Source: UBA5018 sp044375975 (GTDB lineage Bacteria; Cyanobacteriota; Cyanobacteriia; PCC-6307; Cyanobiaceae). Taken from it: a stretch of 64,000 nt of DNA. The notes under the pieces are model-generated. The model saw only the letters and a program-made list of their open reading frames with translations, had not been told where the DNA came from and did no database searches. The DNA is taken from positions 1 through 64,000 of the forward strand of contig JBILLQ010000003.1 of NCBI GenBank assembly GCA_044375975.1, given 5' to 3'. The position numbers and the translations under genes were made by a program. Of this stretch, positions 48,859-58,256 are shown piece after piece; the first letter of the stretch is position 1, and each line of letters begins with the position of its first letter.

Positions 48859-49523
48859 GGCTCCACGCTGATGCTGTCATACATGTTTTTGATCAGATCG
48901 AAGATCCTCGCATCTCCAGTTTCACCATTATCTGGATGGTAAATTCTGGATAGACGGTAGTAGGCATCCTTTTTTTGCTTCTGGGTTGCCGATGCTGGAT
49001 CCAACTCCAAGACCCGCCATGGCCTGAAATACTGAAAGATATTTACACCATTTATACATCCATAGCCATCCTGCCATTCCTCCCCGGGCAGAAAGTCCAC
49101 AAATTTACGATACAAAATCTTCCAGGCTTCGTTGCCGGTCATGGGCGGCAGATCCATACCCTCGGTCTCCATTTGGAATTTTGCACATTTACGCAGATTA
49201 ACCGCAGTGGGCTTGCCAATTACGCGAAAATAATTGCACACAGCTTCCTTTAGCTGGGCAGCCGTGAGCGCCTTTGGCTTGGCTGGCTTGGCCGGCTTAG
49301 GAGATTTGGCAGGTTTGGGATCCTTCTTGCGATGGTTGGCAATCACATAAAAGGCAAACTCCTCCAGGGCCTGCTGGCTGATCTCAGCCCCCGCCAGGAG
49401 CTGGTCGATCTGGGTGAGAATCAGTTGATTCAGCTTTGCCGGAGCTGATCCACCAGCCCCACTACTGCTTTGTGCTGGCACGCTGCCGCAGCCTCTTGGC
49501 TTCAGATCGGGGCTTTCTAGCAC
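48855..49523 (-). CDS. J-domain-containing protein
   Basis: 222 residues with an unusual C-terminal J domain: PWRVLELDPASATQKQKKDA followed by YYRLSRIYHPDNGETGDARI, with the HPD tripeptide that stimulates Hsp70 ATPase. The first ~90 residues include a Lys/Pro/Ala repeat (KPAKSPKPAKPAKPK), and the middle (EAVCNYFRVIGKPTAVNLRK, EEWQDGYGCINGVNIFQYF) is unrecognised. Operon with the HNH nuclease. A chaperone-recruiting partner for the nuclease is possible but not shown. Confidence 0.75.
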   Translation of the reverse strand: MLESPDLKPRGCGSVPAQSSSGAGGSAPAKLNQLILTQIDQLLAGAEISQQALEEFAFYVIANHRKKDPKPAKSPKPAKPAKPKALTAAQLKEAVCNYFRVIGKPTAVNLRKCAKFQMETEGMDLPPMTGNEAWKILYRKFVDFLPGEEWQDGYGCINGVNIFQYFRPWRVLELDPASATQKQKKDAYYRLSRIYHPDNGETGDARIFDLIKNMYDSISVEP

Positions 49524-49853
49524 AAAGTAAGCCCAGCGGAAGTTAGCTCAATATGAATTGTCACCACAGATCCGCCTGGGTCAAGTTAGGCTCTCCAACC
49601 ACCCCTCTCCCCCCCACTCTTGCCCCTCCAGCCGAGAGCTGGTGAAAAGGCAAACACCAAACCAACGTCAGCTGCAACGCCAGCGGTGGCGTGGCGGCAA
49701 CCACAGGAGCAACTGCAAGGCCAGCTGCGACACCAAACCAGCGCCAGCTACAGGCCGAGCGGTGGCACCAACCGCAGGAGCAGCTAAGGCAGCGGCCATG
49801 GCCGCAGCTGCACCATCAATTAAAACTGGCAGGATGCGGCAAGGGCTTAAGCA
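49524..49853. repeat. Intergenic, degenerate ~75-bp duplication
   Basis: AAACCAACGTCAGCTGCAAC and AAACCAGCGCCAGCTACAGG begin two related copies (about 49660 and 49733), each with CGGTGGC...ACCGCAGGAGCA-like continuation. They run up to the methyltransferase start. No gene seen. Confidence 0.5.
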
Positions 49854-50585
49854 ATGGATCTGTTCAATCGCCAGTGGAGCACCTACCGCCAGATCGTTGA
49901 CCACGACCTGATGGAGCATCGGGCCCTCAGTGCCGAGCTGGCCAAAGCCCTGAACAGCTATTTGCAACAGAGACAGGCGAAGGCTGAGGCAGGGGCCATC
50001 AATGGGAACCCGAATCTCGCCATGGTGGACCTGGGTTGCGGCGATCTCGCTCTGCTGGCCCCCCTGTTGCGCCAACTGCCGCTGAGCTCCTACCTGGGGC
50101 TGGATCTATCGCCCCAGGTGCTTCCCCTGGCCCGCCAGGCCCTGGAGCCTGTGGCTTATAGCTGCCAATTTCAACAGCAAGACCTGATCGACTGGGTCAA
50201 AACTGAGCAGAGCGAACCGCCGGTGCAGCTACTCCATTCCAGCTACGCACTCCACCACCTCAGTGACGAGGCAAAGGGGGATTTCCTGCGCCAAGCGCGT
50301 CAAAAAATCAGCGGCGATGGCCTGTTTCTCTGGGCCGATGTATTCCGCAAACCTGGTGAATCACTAGCCAACTATTTGCAGCGCTACAGCCAGCGCATCA
50401 ACTCCAGCTGGCAGGTGATCGAAGCCAGTCGCCGCGATGCAATAATCCACCACATCACCAATTTTGATTTGCCCGCCGATCCCGAGCAGATCGTGGCCAT
50501 CGCCAACGCCTGCGGCTGGCAGTGGCAGTGGCTATGGCAGGGCAGCCATCAAGCGGAAGCCCTGGCAGCACTCACGCCAATTTGA
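49854..50585 (+). CDS. Class I SAM-dependent methyltransferase
   Basis: 243 residues with a Rossmann methyltransferase core: motif I MVDLGCGDLALLAPLL, motif II YLGLDLSPQVLPLA (acidic residue for ribose), LLHSSYALHHLSDEAKGDFL after strand 4, and GLFLWADVFRKPGES. The substrate is unknown; the small size and AlHHL motif suggest a small-molecule methyltransferase. Stands alone. Confidence 0.85.
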   Translation: MDLFNRQWSTYRQIVDHDLMEHRALSAELAKALNSYLQQRQAKAEAGAINGNPNLAMVDLGCGDLALLAPLLRQLPLSSYLGLDLSPQVLPLARQALEPVAYSCQFQQQDLIDWVKTEQSEPPVQLLHSSYALHHLSDEAKGDFLRQARQKISGDGLFLWADVFRKPGESLANYLQRYSQRINSSWQVIEASRRDAIIHHITNFDLPADPEQIVAIANACGWQWQWLWQGSHQAEALAALTPI

Positions 50586-50599
50586 ATAAAAAACCCGGC

Positions 50600-50718
50600 T
50601 TCAGCCCAACAGGTCGGCGCCATCAGTGAGCTGGCAACACCACTGGGCTGGCAACATCAGTGAGCTGGCAAAACCAGTGGGCTGGCGGCACCAGTGAGCT
50701 GGCGGCACCAGTGGGCTA
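50600..50718. repeat. 18-19-bp tandem repeats between methyltransferase and sufS
   Basis: Units close to CACCAGTGGGCTGGCGG and CACCAGTGAGCTGGCGG alternate about six times in the gap between the two convergent genes and end six bases before the sufS stop. Confidence 0.75.
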
Positions 50719-50723
50719 GCCCC

Positions 50724-52097
50724 CTAGCTGTGCTCCCGCAAAAAGCCAATCGTGCCCTGCAATTCCTCCGCGAAGCGATCAATCTCCTCCGGGGTGGTGG
50801 TGAAGCTGAGGCTGGCTCGGGCGGTGCCACTGAGGCCGTAATAGCGGTGCAGGGGCTGGGTGCAGTGGTGGCCACTGCGGATGCAGATGCCGGCCGAATC
50901 CAACAGCGCCGCGATGTCGTTGGCATGCAAACCCTCCACCGTGAAGGCCGCCAGGGCGCCGCGATGCGGTTGCTGCTCCGGCGTGGGGCCAAGGATGCGC
51001 AGACCCTCGATCGCCTGCAGGCGATCAAACAACTGGCGAATCAACCGCTGCTCCCAGGCCTGGATGCGCGCCAAGCCGATCCCATTTAGGTAATCGAGGG
51101 CGGCCCCCATGCCAATCGCCTCGCCGATCGCCGGTGTGCCGGCCTCAAATTTATGCGGCAGCTCCGCCCAGCTGCTGTGATCCAGATAAACGTCTTGGAT
51201 CATTTCACCGCCGCCCAGGAAGGGGGGCATCGCCTCCAGCAGCGCCTCCCGCGCCCAGAGGAAACCCATGCCGGTGGGACCACACAATTTATGGGAACTG
51301 CCCACCAGGAAGTCGCAATCCAGCTGGGCCACATCGATGGGCAGATGCGGCAGGCTCTGGCAGGCATCCACCAGCAGCAAGGCACCCACCCGATGGGCTA
51401 ATTGGGCAATCTCAGCGATTGGATTGAGGCAACCGAGGGTATTGCTCACCTGCACCAGGCTCACCAGCCGGGTGCGTTCATTCAGCTGGGCCTTCATATC
51501 GTCTAGATCCAGCTCACCGCTCTGGGTCAAGCCCACATGGCGCAACCGGCAGCCAGTGCGGGCGGCCAGCAACTGCCAGGGCACCAGATTGCTGTGGTGC
51601 TCCATCACCGAAAGCAGCACTTCATCGCCGGGCTTGAGATTCGCCTCCCCCCAGCTGCGCGCCACCAGGTTTATAGCCTCGCTGGCATTGCGGGTGAACA
51701 CGATCTCCTGGGCGGAGGCCGCCCCCACAAAATTGGCCGTCTTCTGCCGCGCCGCCTCAAAGCCCTCAGTGGCCCGCGCACTCAACTGGTGGGCGCCGCG
51801 ATGCACGTTGGCGTTGTCGTGGCTGTAGTAGTGCTGCAACGCCTGCAACACCTGGCGCGGCTTCTGGCTGGTGGCCGCATAGTCCAGATAGATCAGCGAT
51901 TCCCCCAGGCAGGCGGTCTGGGCCAGCAGCGGGAAATCGGGCCGGGTGAGGGCCGCCAGGTTGTCGGCTGGGGCAGCGGCAGAGTTGATCGCGGTGGGGG
52001 AGGCGCTCACGGCTGAGGCTGGGACAGAGGCGACTGCTGGGACAGATGCGACTGGGGAAGAGGCAGCAACTGCTGCTGGGATTGGGGAGGCGCTCAT
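50724..52097 (-). CDS. sufS: Cysteine desulfurase SufS
   Basis: A PLP enzyme taking sulfur from cysteine for Fe-S cluster assembly on SufBCD. PLP lysine in FLVGSSHKLCGPTGMGFL, cofactor-binding NASEAINLVARSWG and MEHHSNLVPWQ, and the active-site cysteine in RSGHHCTQP (group II spacing). The first ~50 residues are Ala/Ser/Val/Pro repeats (SVPAVASVPASAVSAS) not found in typical members, followed by the normal start TRPDFPLL. Last gene of the ftrC-sufBCDS run; three bases separate it from sufD. Confidence 0.95.
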   Translation of the reverse strand: MSASPIPAAVAASSPVASVPAVASVPASAVSASPTAINSAAAPADNLAALTRPDFPLLAQTACLGESLIYLDYAATSQKPRQVLQALQHYYSHDNANVHRGAHQLSARATEGFEAARQKTANFVGAASAQEIVFTRNASEAINLVARSWGEANLKPGDEVLLSVMEHHSNLVPWQLLAARTGCRLRHVGLTQSGELDLDDMKAQLNERTRLVSLVQVSNTLGCLNPIAEIAQLAHRVGALLLVDACQSLPHLPIDVAQLDCDFLVGSSHKLCGPTGMGFLWAREALLEAMPPFLGGGEMIQDVYLDHSSWAELPHKFEAGTPAIGEAIGMGAALDYLNGIGLARIQAWEQRLIRQLFDRLQAIEGLRILGPTPEQQPHRGALAAFTVEGLHANDIAALLDSAGICIRSGHHCTQPLHRYYGLSGTARASLSFTTTPEEIDRFAEELQGTIGFLREHS

Positions 52098-52100
52098 CGA

Positions 52101-53246
52101 TCAGGCCTCGGCCAGCAGGCGCTCTAGGGGATTCCAGCCTGCCGCGGCCGCTGGCAATTCGCGCAGCACCTCCTCGCAGAAGGCCCGTTTCAGCAGGGTG
52201 GCCGCCTGGCTGGCGGCGATGCCGCGGCTCTGCAAATAAAACAGTTCTTCCTGGCGCAGCCGGCTCACGGTGGCGCCATGGGCGCACTTCACGTCATCGG
52301 CAACGATTTCCAGCTCGGGCTTGGTATCCACCCGGGCTCGATCCGAAAGCAGCAGGCTGCGGCTCAGCTGGGCGGCATTGGTGCGCTGCGCCAACCGGGG
52401 CACCTTCACCGCCCCATTGAACACACTGCGACCCTGGCCATCGGCCAACACCTTGTGCAGTTGGTCCAGCTGGCCGTCGGGCCCATCAAAACGCACGGCG
52501 CTGTGGGTGTCGGCAATTTGACGGCCATCGCACACCTGCAGGCCCCGCAGCCTGGTGCTGGCAGCCCCCTGGCTCTGCACTATCCGGGGTTCAAAGCGCG
52601 CCAAACCCCAGCCACCCACGGCGCTGGTCAGCTCCAGTGCACTGGCGGGCTCCTGCAGCACCGCCCAATGGGCCAGCAGACAGGCCTGCGCTTCCCCCAG
52701 AGCCAAACAACCGGCCTTGAGGCGGGCACCGCCCCCCAGCTGCACCGCCGTCACCACACTCAGGGCCGCCGGCTCCAGGCCCGGACGCTCCAGGTCATCG
52801 GTGATCACCTGCAACAGCTCCAAACTGGCGCCGGGTTCCAGCACCAGCAGCAGCTGGGCGGGCCGCAGCCCACCGGCGGCACTGGCCGCCAAGTTCAACA
52901 GCAGCGGCTCGGCCACCGCCCCCCTCACCCTCAGGGCCAGCAGCGGCTCAGCCGCCCGCTGGGCCGCAGCCCTATTCAGGTCCACTGGCCAGTGGTCGCC
53001 GCCACCGCTGGCCTGCAGCAGCCGCAGCCACTGCTCCTCGGCGGCGGCCCCATCCAGCCGCTCCACGCCAGCCGGCAGCTGCGGTTCACTCCAGGCGCTA
53101 CCCCCCTCGCTAGGGGCCAGCCTGGGAGCGATGGCCGTGAGCGGCTCCAAGGCCGTGAAACGCCAGTCCTCCTGGCGCCGCGTCGGCAGGGGCGAACCGG
53201 CCAATTCGGCCAGCCAGGGGGCCGCCGGTGCAGTTGCCCTGGGCAT
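52101..53246 (-). CDS. sufD: Fe-S cluster assembly protein SufD
   Basis: 381 residues, scaffold partner of SufB in the SufBC2D complex. Hallmarks: PLPTRRQEDWRFTALEPL at the N-terminus and the C-terminal beta-helix/helix part VKCAHGATVSRLRQEELFYL, QSRGIAASQAATLLKRAFCE. Start and sufC stop share one base (TGATG), so translation is coupled. Confidence 0.95.
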   Translation of the reverse strand: MPRATAPAAPWLAELAGSPLPTRRQEDWRFTALEPLTAIAPRLAPSEGGSAWSEPQLPAGVERLDGAAAEEQWLRLLQASGGGDHWPVDLNRAAAQRAAEPLLALRVRGAVAEPLLLNLAASAAGGLRPAQLLLVLEPGASLELLQVITDDLERPGLEPAALSVVTAVQLGGGARLKAGCLALGEAQACLLAHWAVLQEPASALELTSAVGGWGLARFEPRIVQSQGAASTRLRGLQVCDGRQIADTHSAVRFDGPDGQLDQLHKVLADGQGRSVFNGAVKVPRLAQRTNAAQLSRSLLLSDRARVDTKPELEIVADDVKCAHGATVSRLRQEELFYLQSRGIAASQAATLLKRAFCEEVLRELPAAAAGWNPLERLLAEA

Positions 53247-54094
53247 CAGGCCACCTCCACTGGTGTTGGCTGCCCCAGGTTCAGCTCTCCCGCGTTCAGC
53301 TCTCCTGGGCTGGTCTCCAGCTGGGCCAGGGCCTCGTCCACCCAGTCGTAGCCAATCCGCTCCAGCTCCAGGGCCAATTCCTTACCGCCGGTGCGCAGGA
53401 TGCGGCCCGCCGCCATCACGTGCACGTAATCCGGCGTAATCAGATCCAGCAGGCGTTGGTAATGGGTAATCAACAAGGTGGCATTCGCCTCACCGGCCAG
53501 CTGGTTCACACCGCTGGCCACGATGCGCAGGGCGTCGATATCCAGGCCGGAATCGGTTTCATCGAGAATCGACACCAGCGGTTCGAGCAGAGCCATCTGC
53601 AAAATCTCGTTGCGCTTCTTCTCGCCACCACTGAAGCCTTCGTTCACCGAGCGATCCAGGAAGGCCGGATCCATCTGCACCAGCTGCATCCGCTCGCGCA
53701 CCAGATCCTCAAAGGCAAAGGTATCTAGCTCCTCCTCGCCCCGCTGACCGCGGCGGGCATTGGTGGCCACCCGCAGAAACTCCAGATTGCTCACTCCGGG
53801 AATCTCCACCGGATATTGAAAACCAAGAAACAGGCCACTGCGGGCCCTGATTTCCGGATCCAGCTCCAGCAGGTTTTCACCGCGATAGGTAACCGAACCG
53901 CCGGTCACCTGATAGGCGGGATGGCCCGCCAACACCTTGGACAGGGTGCTCTTGCCACTGCCATTGCGACCCATCACCGCATGGATCTCCCCCTCCCTCA
54001 GGGTGAGGTGGACCCCATGCAGGATGGGCTGGTCGCCAACGCTGGCATGCAGGTCGCGAATCTCAAGTAGAACCGGTGCGTCGGGGCGAATCAC
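53246..54094 (-). CDS. sufC: Fe-S assembly ATPase SufC
   Basis: ABC-type ATPase driving the SufBCD scaffold. Walker A VMGRNGSGKSTLSKVLAG, signature FSGGEKKRNEILQM, Walker B LVSILDETDSGLD, switch His in LLITHYQRLL. I start at the GTG at 54094 (IRPDAPVLLEIRDLHAS), where the family begins; the frame is open to 54319 but that part is Gln/Pro/Ser repeat (QPQPQSLSILQPQSQ). Near its C-terminus an ELNAGELNLGQ repeat appears. Confidence 0.95.
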   Translation of the reverse strand: MIRPDAPVLLEIRDLHASVGDQPILHGVHLTLREGEIHAVMGRNGSGKSTLSKVLAGHPAYQVTGGSVTYRGENLLELDPEIRARSGLFLGFQYPVEIPGVSNLEFLRVATNARRGQRGEEELDTFAFEDLVRERMQLVQMDPAFLDRSVNEGFSGGEKKRNEILQMALLEPLVSILDETDSGLDIDALRIVASGVNQLAGEANATLLITHYQRLLDLITPDYVHVMAAGRILRTGGKELALELERIGYDWVDEALAQLETSPGELNAGELNLGQPTPVEVA

Positions 54095-54319
54095 AGCAGA
54101 GGGCGGGCGGATGGAAAAACGGGAATCAAACGGGAGATCACTAGCGGCCAAAGCGCCAAGCGCTGGGGCAGAAGAAAGGGGAAGGGGCTGGGGCTGGCAC
54201 TGGGACTGGGGCTGGAGAATAGAAAGGGACTGGGGCTGGGGCTGCCAAGGCCGGGCTCGCGGGAGGGCGAGATCGCGGGAGTTGCTAGCCGAGGGAATGT
54301 TTCTAGCCCACTGGCCCAC

Positions 54320-54533
54320 AGTTCAAGGCGCACTCAGTTCATCGGTAAACTTTTCGCTAGTAAATCAAGTCATCAGAAAAACTGTTCGCCAGCGACGTGT
54401 TCATTGGCAAACCGTTCATTGGTAAACTTTTCATTGGCAAACGGTTCAGATTTAAACAATTCGCCGGCAAGCAGGGCGCTGGTACACAGTTCACGGTTGC
54501 CTAGATCGGGGGGCTTGGCCGGGGCTGGTTCCA
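54320..54533. repeat. 15-bp tandem repeats between sufB and sufC
   Basis: Units like GTTCATTGGCAAACC and TTCATTGGTAAACTT recur about eight times at 54337-54500. They interrupt the suf operon between sufB and sufC. No terminator-like hairpin. Confidence 0.65.
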
Positions 54534-55976
54534 CTATCCCACCGAACCCTCAAGCTTCAGGGCCAGCAGCTTGTCGGCCTCGGCGGCGAATTCCATCGGC
54601 AACTGGTTGAACACGTCGCGACAGAAGCCACTCACCATCATTGACACGGCCTCCTCCAGGCCGATACCTCGGCTCTGCAAATAGAAGAGCTGATCTGCGG
54701 AAATGCGAGAGGTGCTGGCTTCGTGCTCCACGGCCGCATCGGGCTGCTGGCAACGGATGTAGGGGTAGGTGTTGGCGGCGGCCTGATCGCCAATCAGCAT
54801 CGAATCACACTGGCTGTAGTTCTTGGCTCCCACAGCCTTGGGACCAATCTGCACCAGCCCCCGATAGCTATTGGCTGAATGGCCGGCACAGATGCCCTTG
54901 CTCACGATTGTGGAGCGGCTGCGGGCCCCCAGATGCACCATCTTGCTGCCGGTATCCGCCTGCTGGCGGTTATTGGTGAGGGCTACGGAATAAAATTCAC
55001 CCACCGAATCGTCCCCTTGCAACACACAGCCGGGATACTTCCAGGTGATCGCCGAGCCGGTTTCCACCTGGGTCCAGCTGATGCGGCTGCGGTGGCCGCG
55101 GCACTGGCCGCGCTTGGTAACAAAGTTGTAGATGCCGCCGACGCCGTTCTCATCGCCGGCATACCAGTTCTGCACGGTGGAATATTTGATCGAAGCATCA
55201 TCTAGGGTCACCAGTTCCACCACCGCCGCATGCAGTTGGTTGGTGTCGAACATCGGCGCTGTGCAACCCTCTAGGTAACTCACCGAAGCCCCTTCTTCCG
55301 CCACTATCAAGGTGCGCTCAAACTGGCCGGTATCGCCGGAGTTGATGCGGAAGTAGGTGGATAATTCCATCGGGCACTCGACGCCCTTGGGAATGAACAC
55401 GAACGAGCCATCGCTGAAAACGGCTGAATTAAGGGCGGCAAAGTAGTTATCATTGGCGGGAACCACCGTACCGATATATTTCTCCACCAGTTCGGGATGA
55501 TCCTTCACCGCCTCACTGATGGAGCAGAAGATCACACCATGCTCCGCCAGCTTCTCACGATAGGTGGTGGCGATTGAAACACTATCAAATACAGCATCTA
55601 CCGCGACATTGGAAAGCCGCTTTTGCTCACTCAAGGGTATGCCTAGCTTTTCAAACGTTTCGAGCAGCTTGGGATCCACCTCATCGAGGCTGGCTTTTTT
55701 CTCCTGCTGCTTGGGCGCCGCATAATAAACAATATTTTGATAATCAATTTTTGGATATCCCAAAGCCGCCCAGTCCGGCTCTTGCATCCGCAGCCAATTG
55801 CGGTAGGCCCGCAGCCGAAAATTGAGCAGAAAAGCCGGTTCTTTTTTCTTGGCGGAAATTAACCGCACCACATCTTCGCTGAGACCCTTGGCGATCTTTT
55901 CGGTTTCAATATCAGTGACGAAGCCGTACTTATACGGCTGCGCCACCAGGTCCCCAACGGTGGCAGTGCTAGTCAT
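54534..55976 (-). CDS. sufB: Fe-S cluster assembly protein SufB
   Basis: 480 residues, main scaffold on which the cluster is built. Conserved parts: GFVTDIETEKIAKGLSEDVV, YYAAPKQQEKKASLDEVDP, FVFIPKGVECPMELSTYFRI, SVSYLEGCTAPMFDTNQLHA with a proposed sulfur-accepting Cys region, and C-terminal DQLFYLQSRGIGLEEAVSMM. Eight bases downstream of ftrC. Confidence 0.97.
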   Translation of the reverse strand: MTSTATVGDLVAQPYKYGFVTDIETEKIAKGLSEDVVRLISAKKKEPAFLLNFRLRAYRNWLRMQEPDWAALGYPKIDYQNIVYYAAPKQQEKKASLDEVDPKLLETFEKLGIPLSEQKRLSNVAVDAVFDSVSIATTYREKLAEHGVIFCSISEAVKDHPELVEKYIGTVVPANDNYFAALNSAVFSDGSFVFIPKGVECPMELSTYFRINSGDTGQFERTLIVAEEGASVSYLEGCTAPMFDTNQLHAAVVELVTLDDASIKYSTVQNWYAGDENGVGGIYNFVTKRGQCRGHRSRISWTQVETGSAITWKYPGCVLQGDDSVGEFYSVALTNNRQQADTGSKMVHLGARSRSTIVSKGICAGHSANSYRGLVQIGPKAVGAKNYSQCDSMLIGDQAAANTYPYIRCQQPDAAVEHEASTSRISADQLFYLQSRGIGLEEAVSMMVSGFCRDVFNQLPMEFAAEADKLLALKLEGSVG

Positions 55977-55984
55977 AAAACCCC

Positions 55985-56371
55985 TCAGCTAGCGGTTACT
56001 GCGTTGATCTCATCCATGGAAATGGTCTGCTGATCACCGCGGAAAGCATTGTCTTCCGTGAGAAACAGCATGCAATGGCACTCCTTGCGCTCCCGCATCG
56101 GCACACAGGGGCAGTTCCAAAAAGCCTGGGACACCTCGGCCTGCTTGTCCTCATAGTGCCGGCAGGGGCAGAGGGCACCGCCCAGTTCGTCCTTGTGGCG
56201 GGCCAGCCCCTGAAGCACCACCGCGGTGACGGAGGGGTCAACGCAAAAGTAGGTACCGGTGCGCTGGGCGTAGGTCTCGGCGAACCGGCGAATCACCTCC
56301 AAACTGTCAGGGGTTTTGTCCGCACCGGGTGCGACTGGTTGGGAGGCGTCGGTGTCAGCCATATCAGCCAT
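55985..56371 (-). CDS. ftrC: Ferredoxin-thioredoxin reductase catalytic chain
   Basis: 128 residues from the ATG at 56371. It holds all cysteine motifs of the 4Fe-4S/disulfide enzyme that passes electrons from ferredoxin to thioredoxin: CPCRHY, then NCPCVPMRERKECHC. Light-driven redox control of metabolism depends on it. First gene of the run with sufBCDS, so its own cluster supply is encoded downstream. An extension to 56473 is open but unlike the family. Confidence 0.95.
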   Translation of the reverse strand: MADMADTDASQPVAPGADKTPDSLEVIRRFAETYAQRTGTYFCVDPSVTAVVLQGLARHKDELGGALCPCRHYEDKQAEVSQAFWNCPCVPMRERKECHCMLFLTEDNAFRGDQQTISMDEINAVTAS

Positions 56372-56870
56372 GAAATAGGAGGAGTGGGAAGCGAGGCCTG
56401 GATGCGGGTGAGCGGATGGGAGGAGGCCAGCCACAGCAAGGAACCTAACCGGCGCAACCCCAGGGCCGAGCAACCCAGGGGGCGCAACGGTTGGGGAAGA
56501 AACGGCAAAGGGTCAAAAACCTGCCAGAGGAACCATTTGAAAACCAACCCTTCTCGATCCGAAACCGCTGCTGCCAAAGCCCGGGGATGCGGAACCATTG
56601 GTCACCGACACCCTTGGCAAGGAAACTTTCAGTCACGAAAAGCGGAGGGAAACGAAACGTTGGGCAACAAAACCTCGATCTGCGCCAGCCTCAGGCAGCC
56701 AAGCCCTGGGGTGGCAAGACCCTTCAGACGGCAAAACCCAAGCTGGCGAAAGCCCGAGGGTTACGAAACCCCTTGGTTTCCTTTTAACTGAGCCTAGGGC
56801 AAGACCCGGTGCAAGTGCGGCAAGAGCCATTGTGCCCGGACGGCTTGTTCGTTTGTAGTTGCGGCAACCG
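56372..56870. other. sufR-ftrC divergent promoter region
   Basis: About 500 bp between divergent genes, with many degenerate units related to GGCAACGAAACCCTTGG and no gene. Dyads CAAC-G-GTTG (56485) and GTTG-CGG-CAAC (56857) are present but do not have the N6 spacing I know for SufR operators. Confidence 0.5.
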
Positions 56871-57791
56871 ATGCTCACACCCAACCGATTGGCGTGGCAT
56901 GGTGAGACATATCTCCTTGCGCTTGGCCACCAGTCGATGAGCGCTACCAGCATGGGCGCCACCGCTTTGGGCGCCAAAGCCCTGTCAGCCAATCCCCAGG
57001 CAGACAGGGCCCAGCCGGCCAAAGGTCAGGCTGATCACTATTTAGCCGCCCCCGGCCAGCCAGCGGCGGCTGGCCCTCAATCCCCAAGCCTGCCCACCCG
57101 AGACGCGGCCCTGGCCCTGCTGATTCGCCACGGGGCTGGCACGGCAGCCGAACTGGCCAACCGCTTGAGCGTTTCAGTGCAGGTGATGCGGCGCCATCTC
57201 CGCAGCCTGGAAGAAGAGGGCCTGGTGGAGGCCAGCCTGAGCGCCGATGGCCCCGGCAGGCCCAGCAACCGCTGGCAGCTCACCGGCAAGGGGCAAGCCC
57301 TGTTTCCCGATGGCAGCGAGCACTTCGCCCTGGGCCTGATGCAGTCCTTGGCCGGCAGCCTGCCGCCGGCGGCGGTGCAGGCCCTGCTGGAGCACCAAGC
57401 TCAACAAAAAGCCCTCGACTACCGCCGCCAGATCGGCAATGGCCCCCTGCAACTGCGCCTGGGGCGACTAGTGCAGCTGCGCCGCGGCGAGGGCTATGTG
57501 GCCGAGTGTGAACCCGACGGCGACAAGGCCTGGATCATCAGCGAGTACCACTGCTCGGTGATGCGCATCGCTGAGCAATTCCCCTGTGTTTGTGACCAGG
57601 AACTTCAACTGATCCGCCACACCTTTCCAGACTGCGCCGTGGAACGGGTGCACTGGCGCCTGGACAAGGGCCACTCCTGCGGCTTCCGCCTCACCCCCAC
57701 CTACTCCAGCCAGCCAGCCTCCAGCCAGCCAGCCTCAAGCCAACCCGATTCCGGCCAATCCCCACCAGCCGCCACCGCCCTTGAGCCCTGA
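56871..57791 (+). CDS. sufR: Fe-S cluster biogenesis transcriptional regulator SufR
   Basis: About 306 residues. A winged-helix DNA-binding domain (LALLIRHGAGTAAELANRLS, VQVMRRHLRSLEEEGLVEAS) is followed by a dimer/effector domain with cysteines in YHCSVMRIAEQFPCVCDQEL and HTFPDC, ligands of the redox-sensing 4Fe-4S cluster. SufR represses the suf genes when clusters are sufficient. It is divergent from ftrC-sufBCDS, as expected. The first ~70 residues are poorly conserved Ala/Gln/Pro sequence, so the start is uncertain (ATG 56871 or 56937). The C-terminus has a PASSQ repeat. Confidence 0.9.
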   Translation: MLTPNRLAWHGETYLLALGHQSMSATSMGATALGAKALSANPQADRAQPAKGQADHYLAAPGQPAAAGPQSPSLPTRDAALALLIRHGAGTAAELANRLSVSVQVMRRHLRSLEEEGLVEASLSADGPGRPSNRWQLTGKGQALFPDGSEHFALGLMQSLAGSLPPAAVQALLEHQAQQKALDYRRQIGNGPLQLRLGRLVQLRRGEGYVAECEPDGDKAWIISEYHCSVMRIAEQFPCVCDQELQLIRHTFPDCAVERVHWRLDKGHSCGFRLTPTYSSQPASSQPASSQPDSGQSPPAATALEP

Positions 57792-58227
57792 CACCAACCC
57801 CGCAGTTAGCGGTTCGACGTCAAGCGCTGCGACCAGCTCAAATCCCAGCGCTACCGCCACCTCAACCGCCGGCGCGGAGGGCCCCCTAAACCCAGCGGAG
57901 CTGGCCGCCCTGGAAGCCGCCCCCTTACTGCCAAGCCGAGAACGGCATCAGCTGCGGCTACTGGCCCATGGCCTGCGCACCTTGCAGCAAATCGCCGACC
58001 GGCGGGCCGGCCCGCCGCCGCAGCTGGCCGCGATTCAGGCCTGGGCCCGCCAACAGCCCAGCATTGGCGACGACGAAACCTTTGTGAGCGCCTTCTCCAT
58101 CCAGCTGCAAGTGGCGGGGCAGCGGCTCAGCCAGCTGGCCGGCGATCGCCCAGGCGGCGCCCTGGCCCTGGAGCTCAGCGAGCTGATCAACGCCGCCCAG
58201 CGGCAGAGCCAAGCACCCCAAACCTGA
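57781..58227 (+). CDS. Conserved picocyanobacterial hypothetical protein
   Basis: 148 residues starting at TTG and overlapping the sufR end by 11 bases. A Ser/Thr/Ala-rich head (about 1-35) precedes a helical core: ERHQLRLLAHGLRTLQQIAD, AIQAWARQQPSIGDDETFV, LALELSELINAAQRQ. I do not recognise a function. Coupling to sufR suggests that it belongs to the same transcript. Confidence 0.7.
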   Translation: MSPDTNPAVSGSTSSAATSSNPSATATSTAGAEGPLNPAELAALEAAPLLPSRERHQLRLLAHGLRTLQQIADRRAGPPPQLAAIQAWARQQPSIGDDETFVSAFSIQLQVAGQRLSQLAGDRPGGALALELSELINAAQRQSQAPQT

Positions 58228-58256
58228 GGGGCGCCCGGGGCCCTGGTGGCGCCGGT

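Noticed and set aside
56485..56867. SufR operator dyads CAAC-G-GTTG and GTTG-CGG-CAAC
   Set aside because: The spacing or orientation does not match the CAAC-N6-GTTG form I know, and such four-base arms occur by chance.
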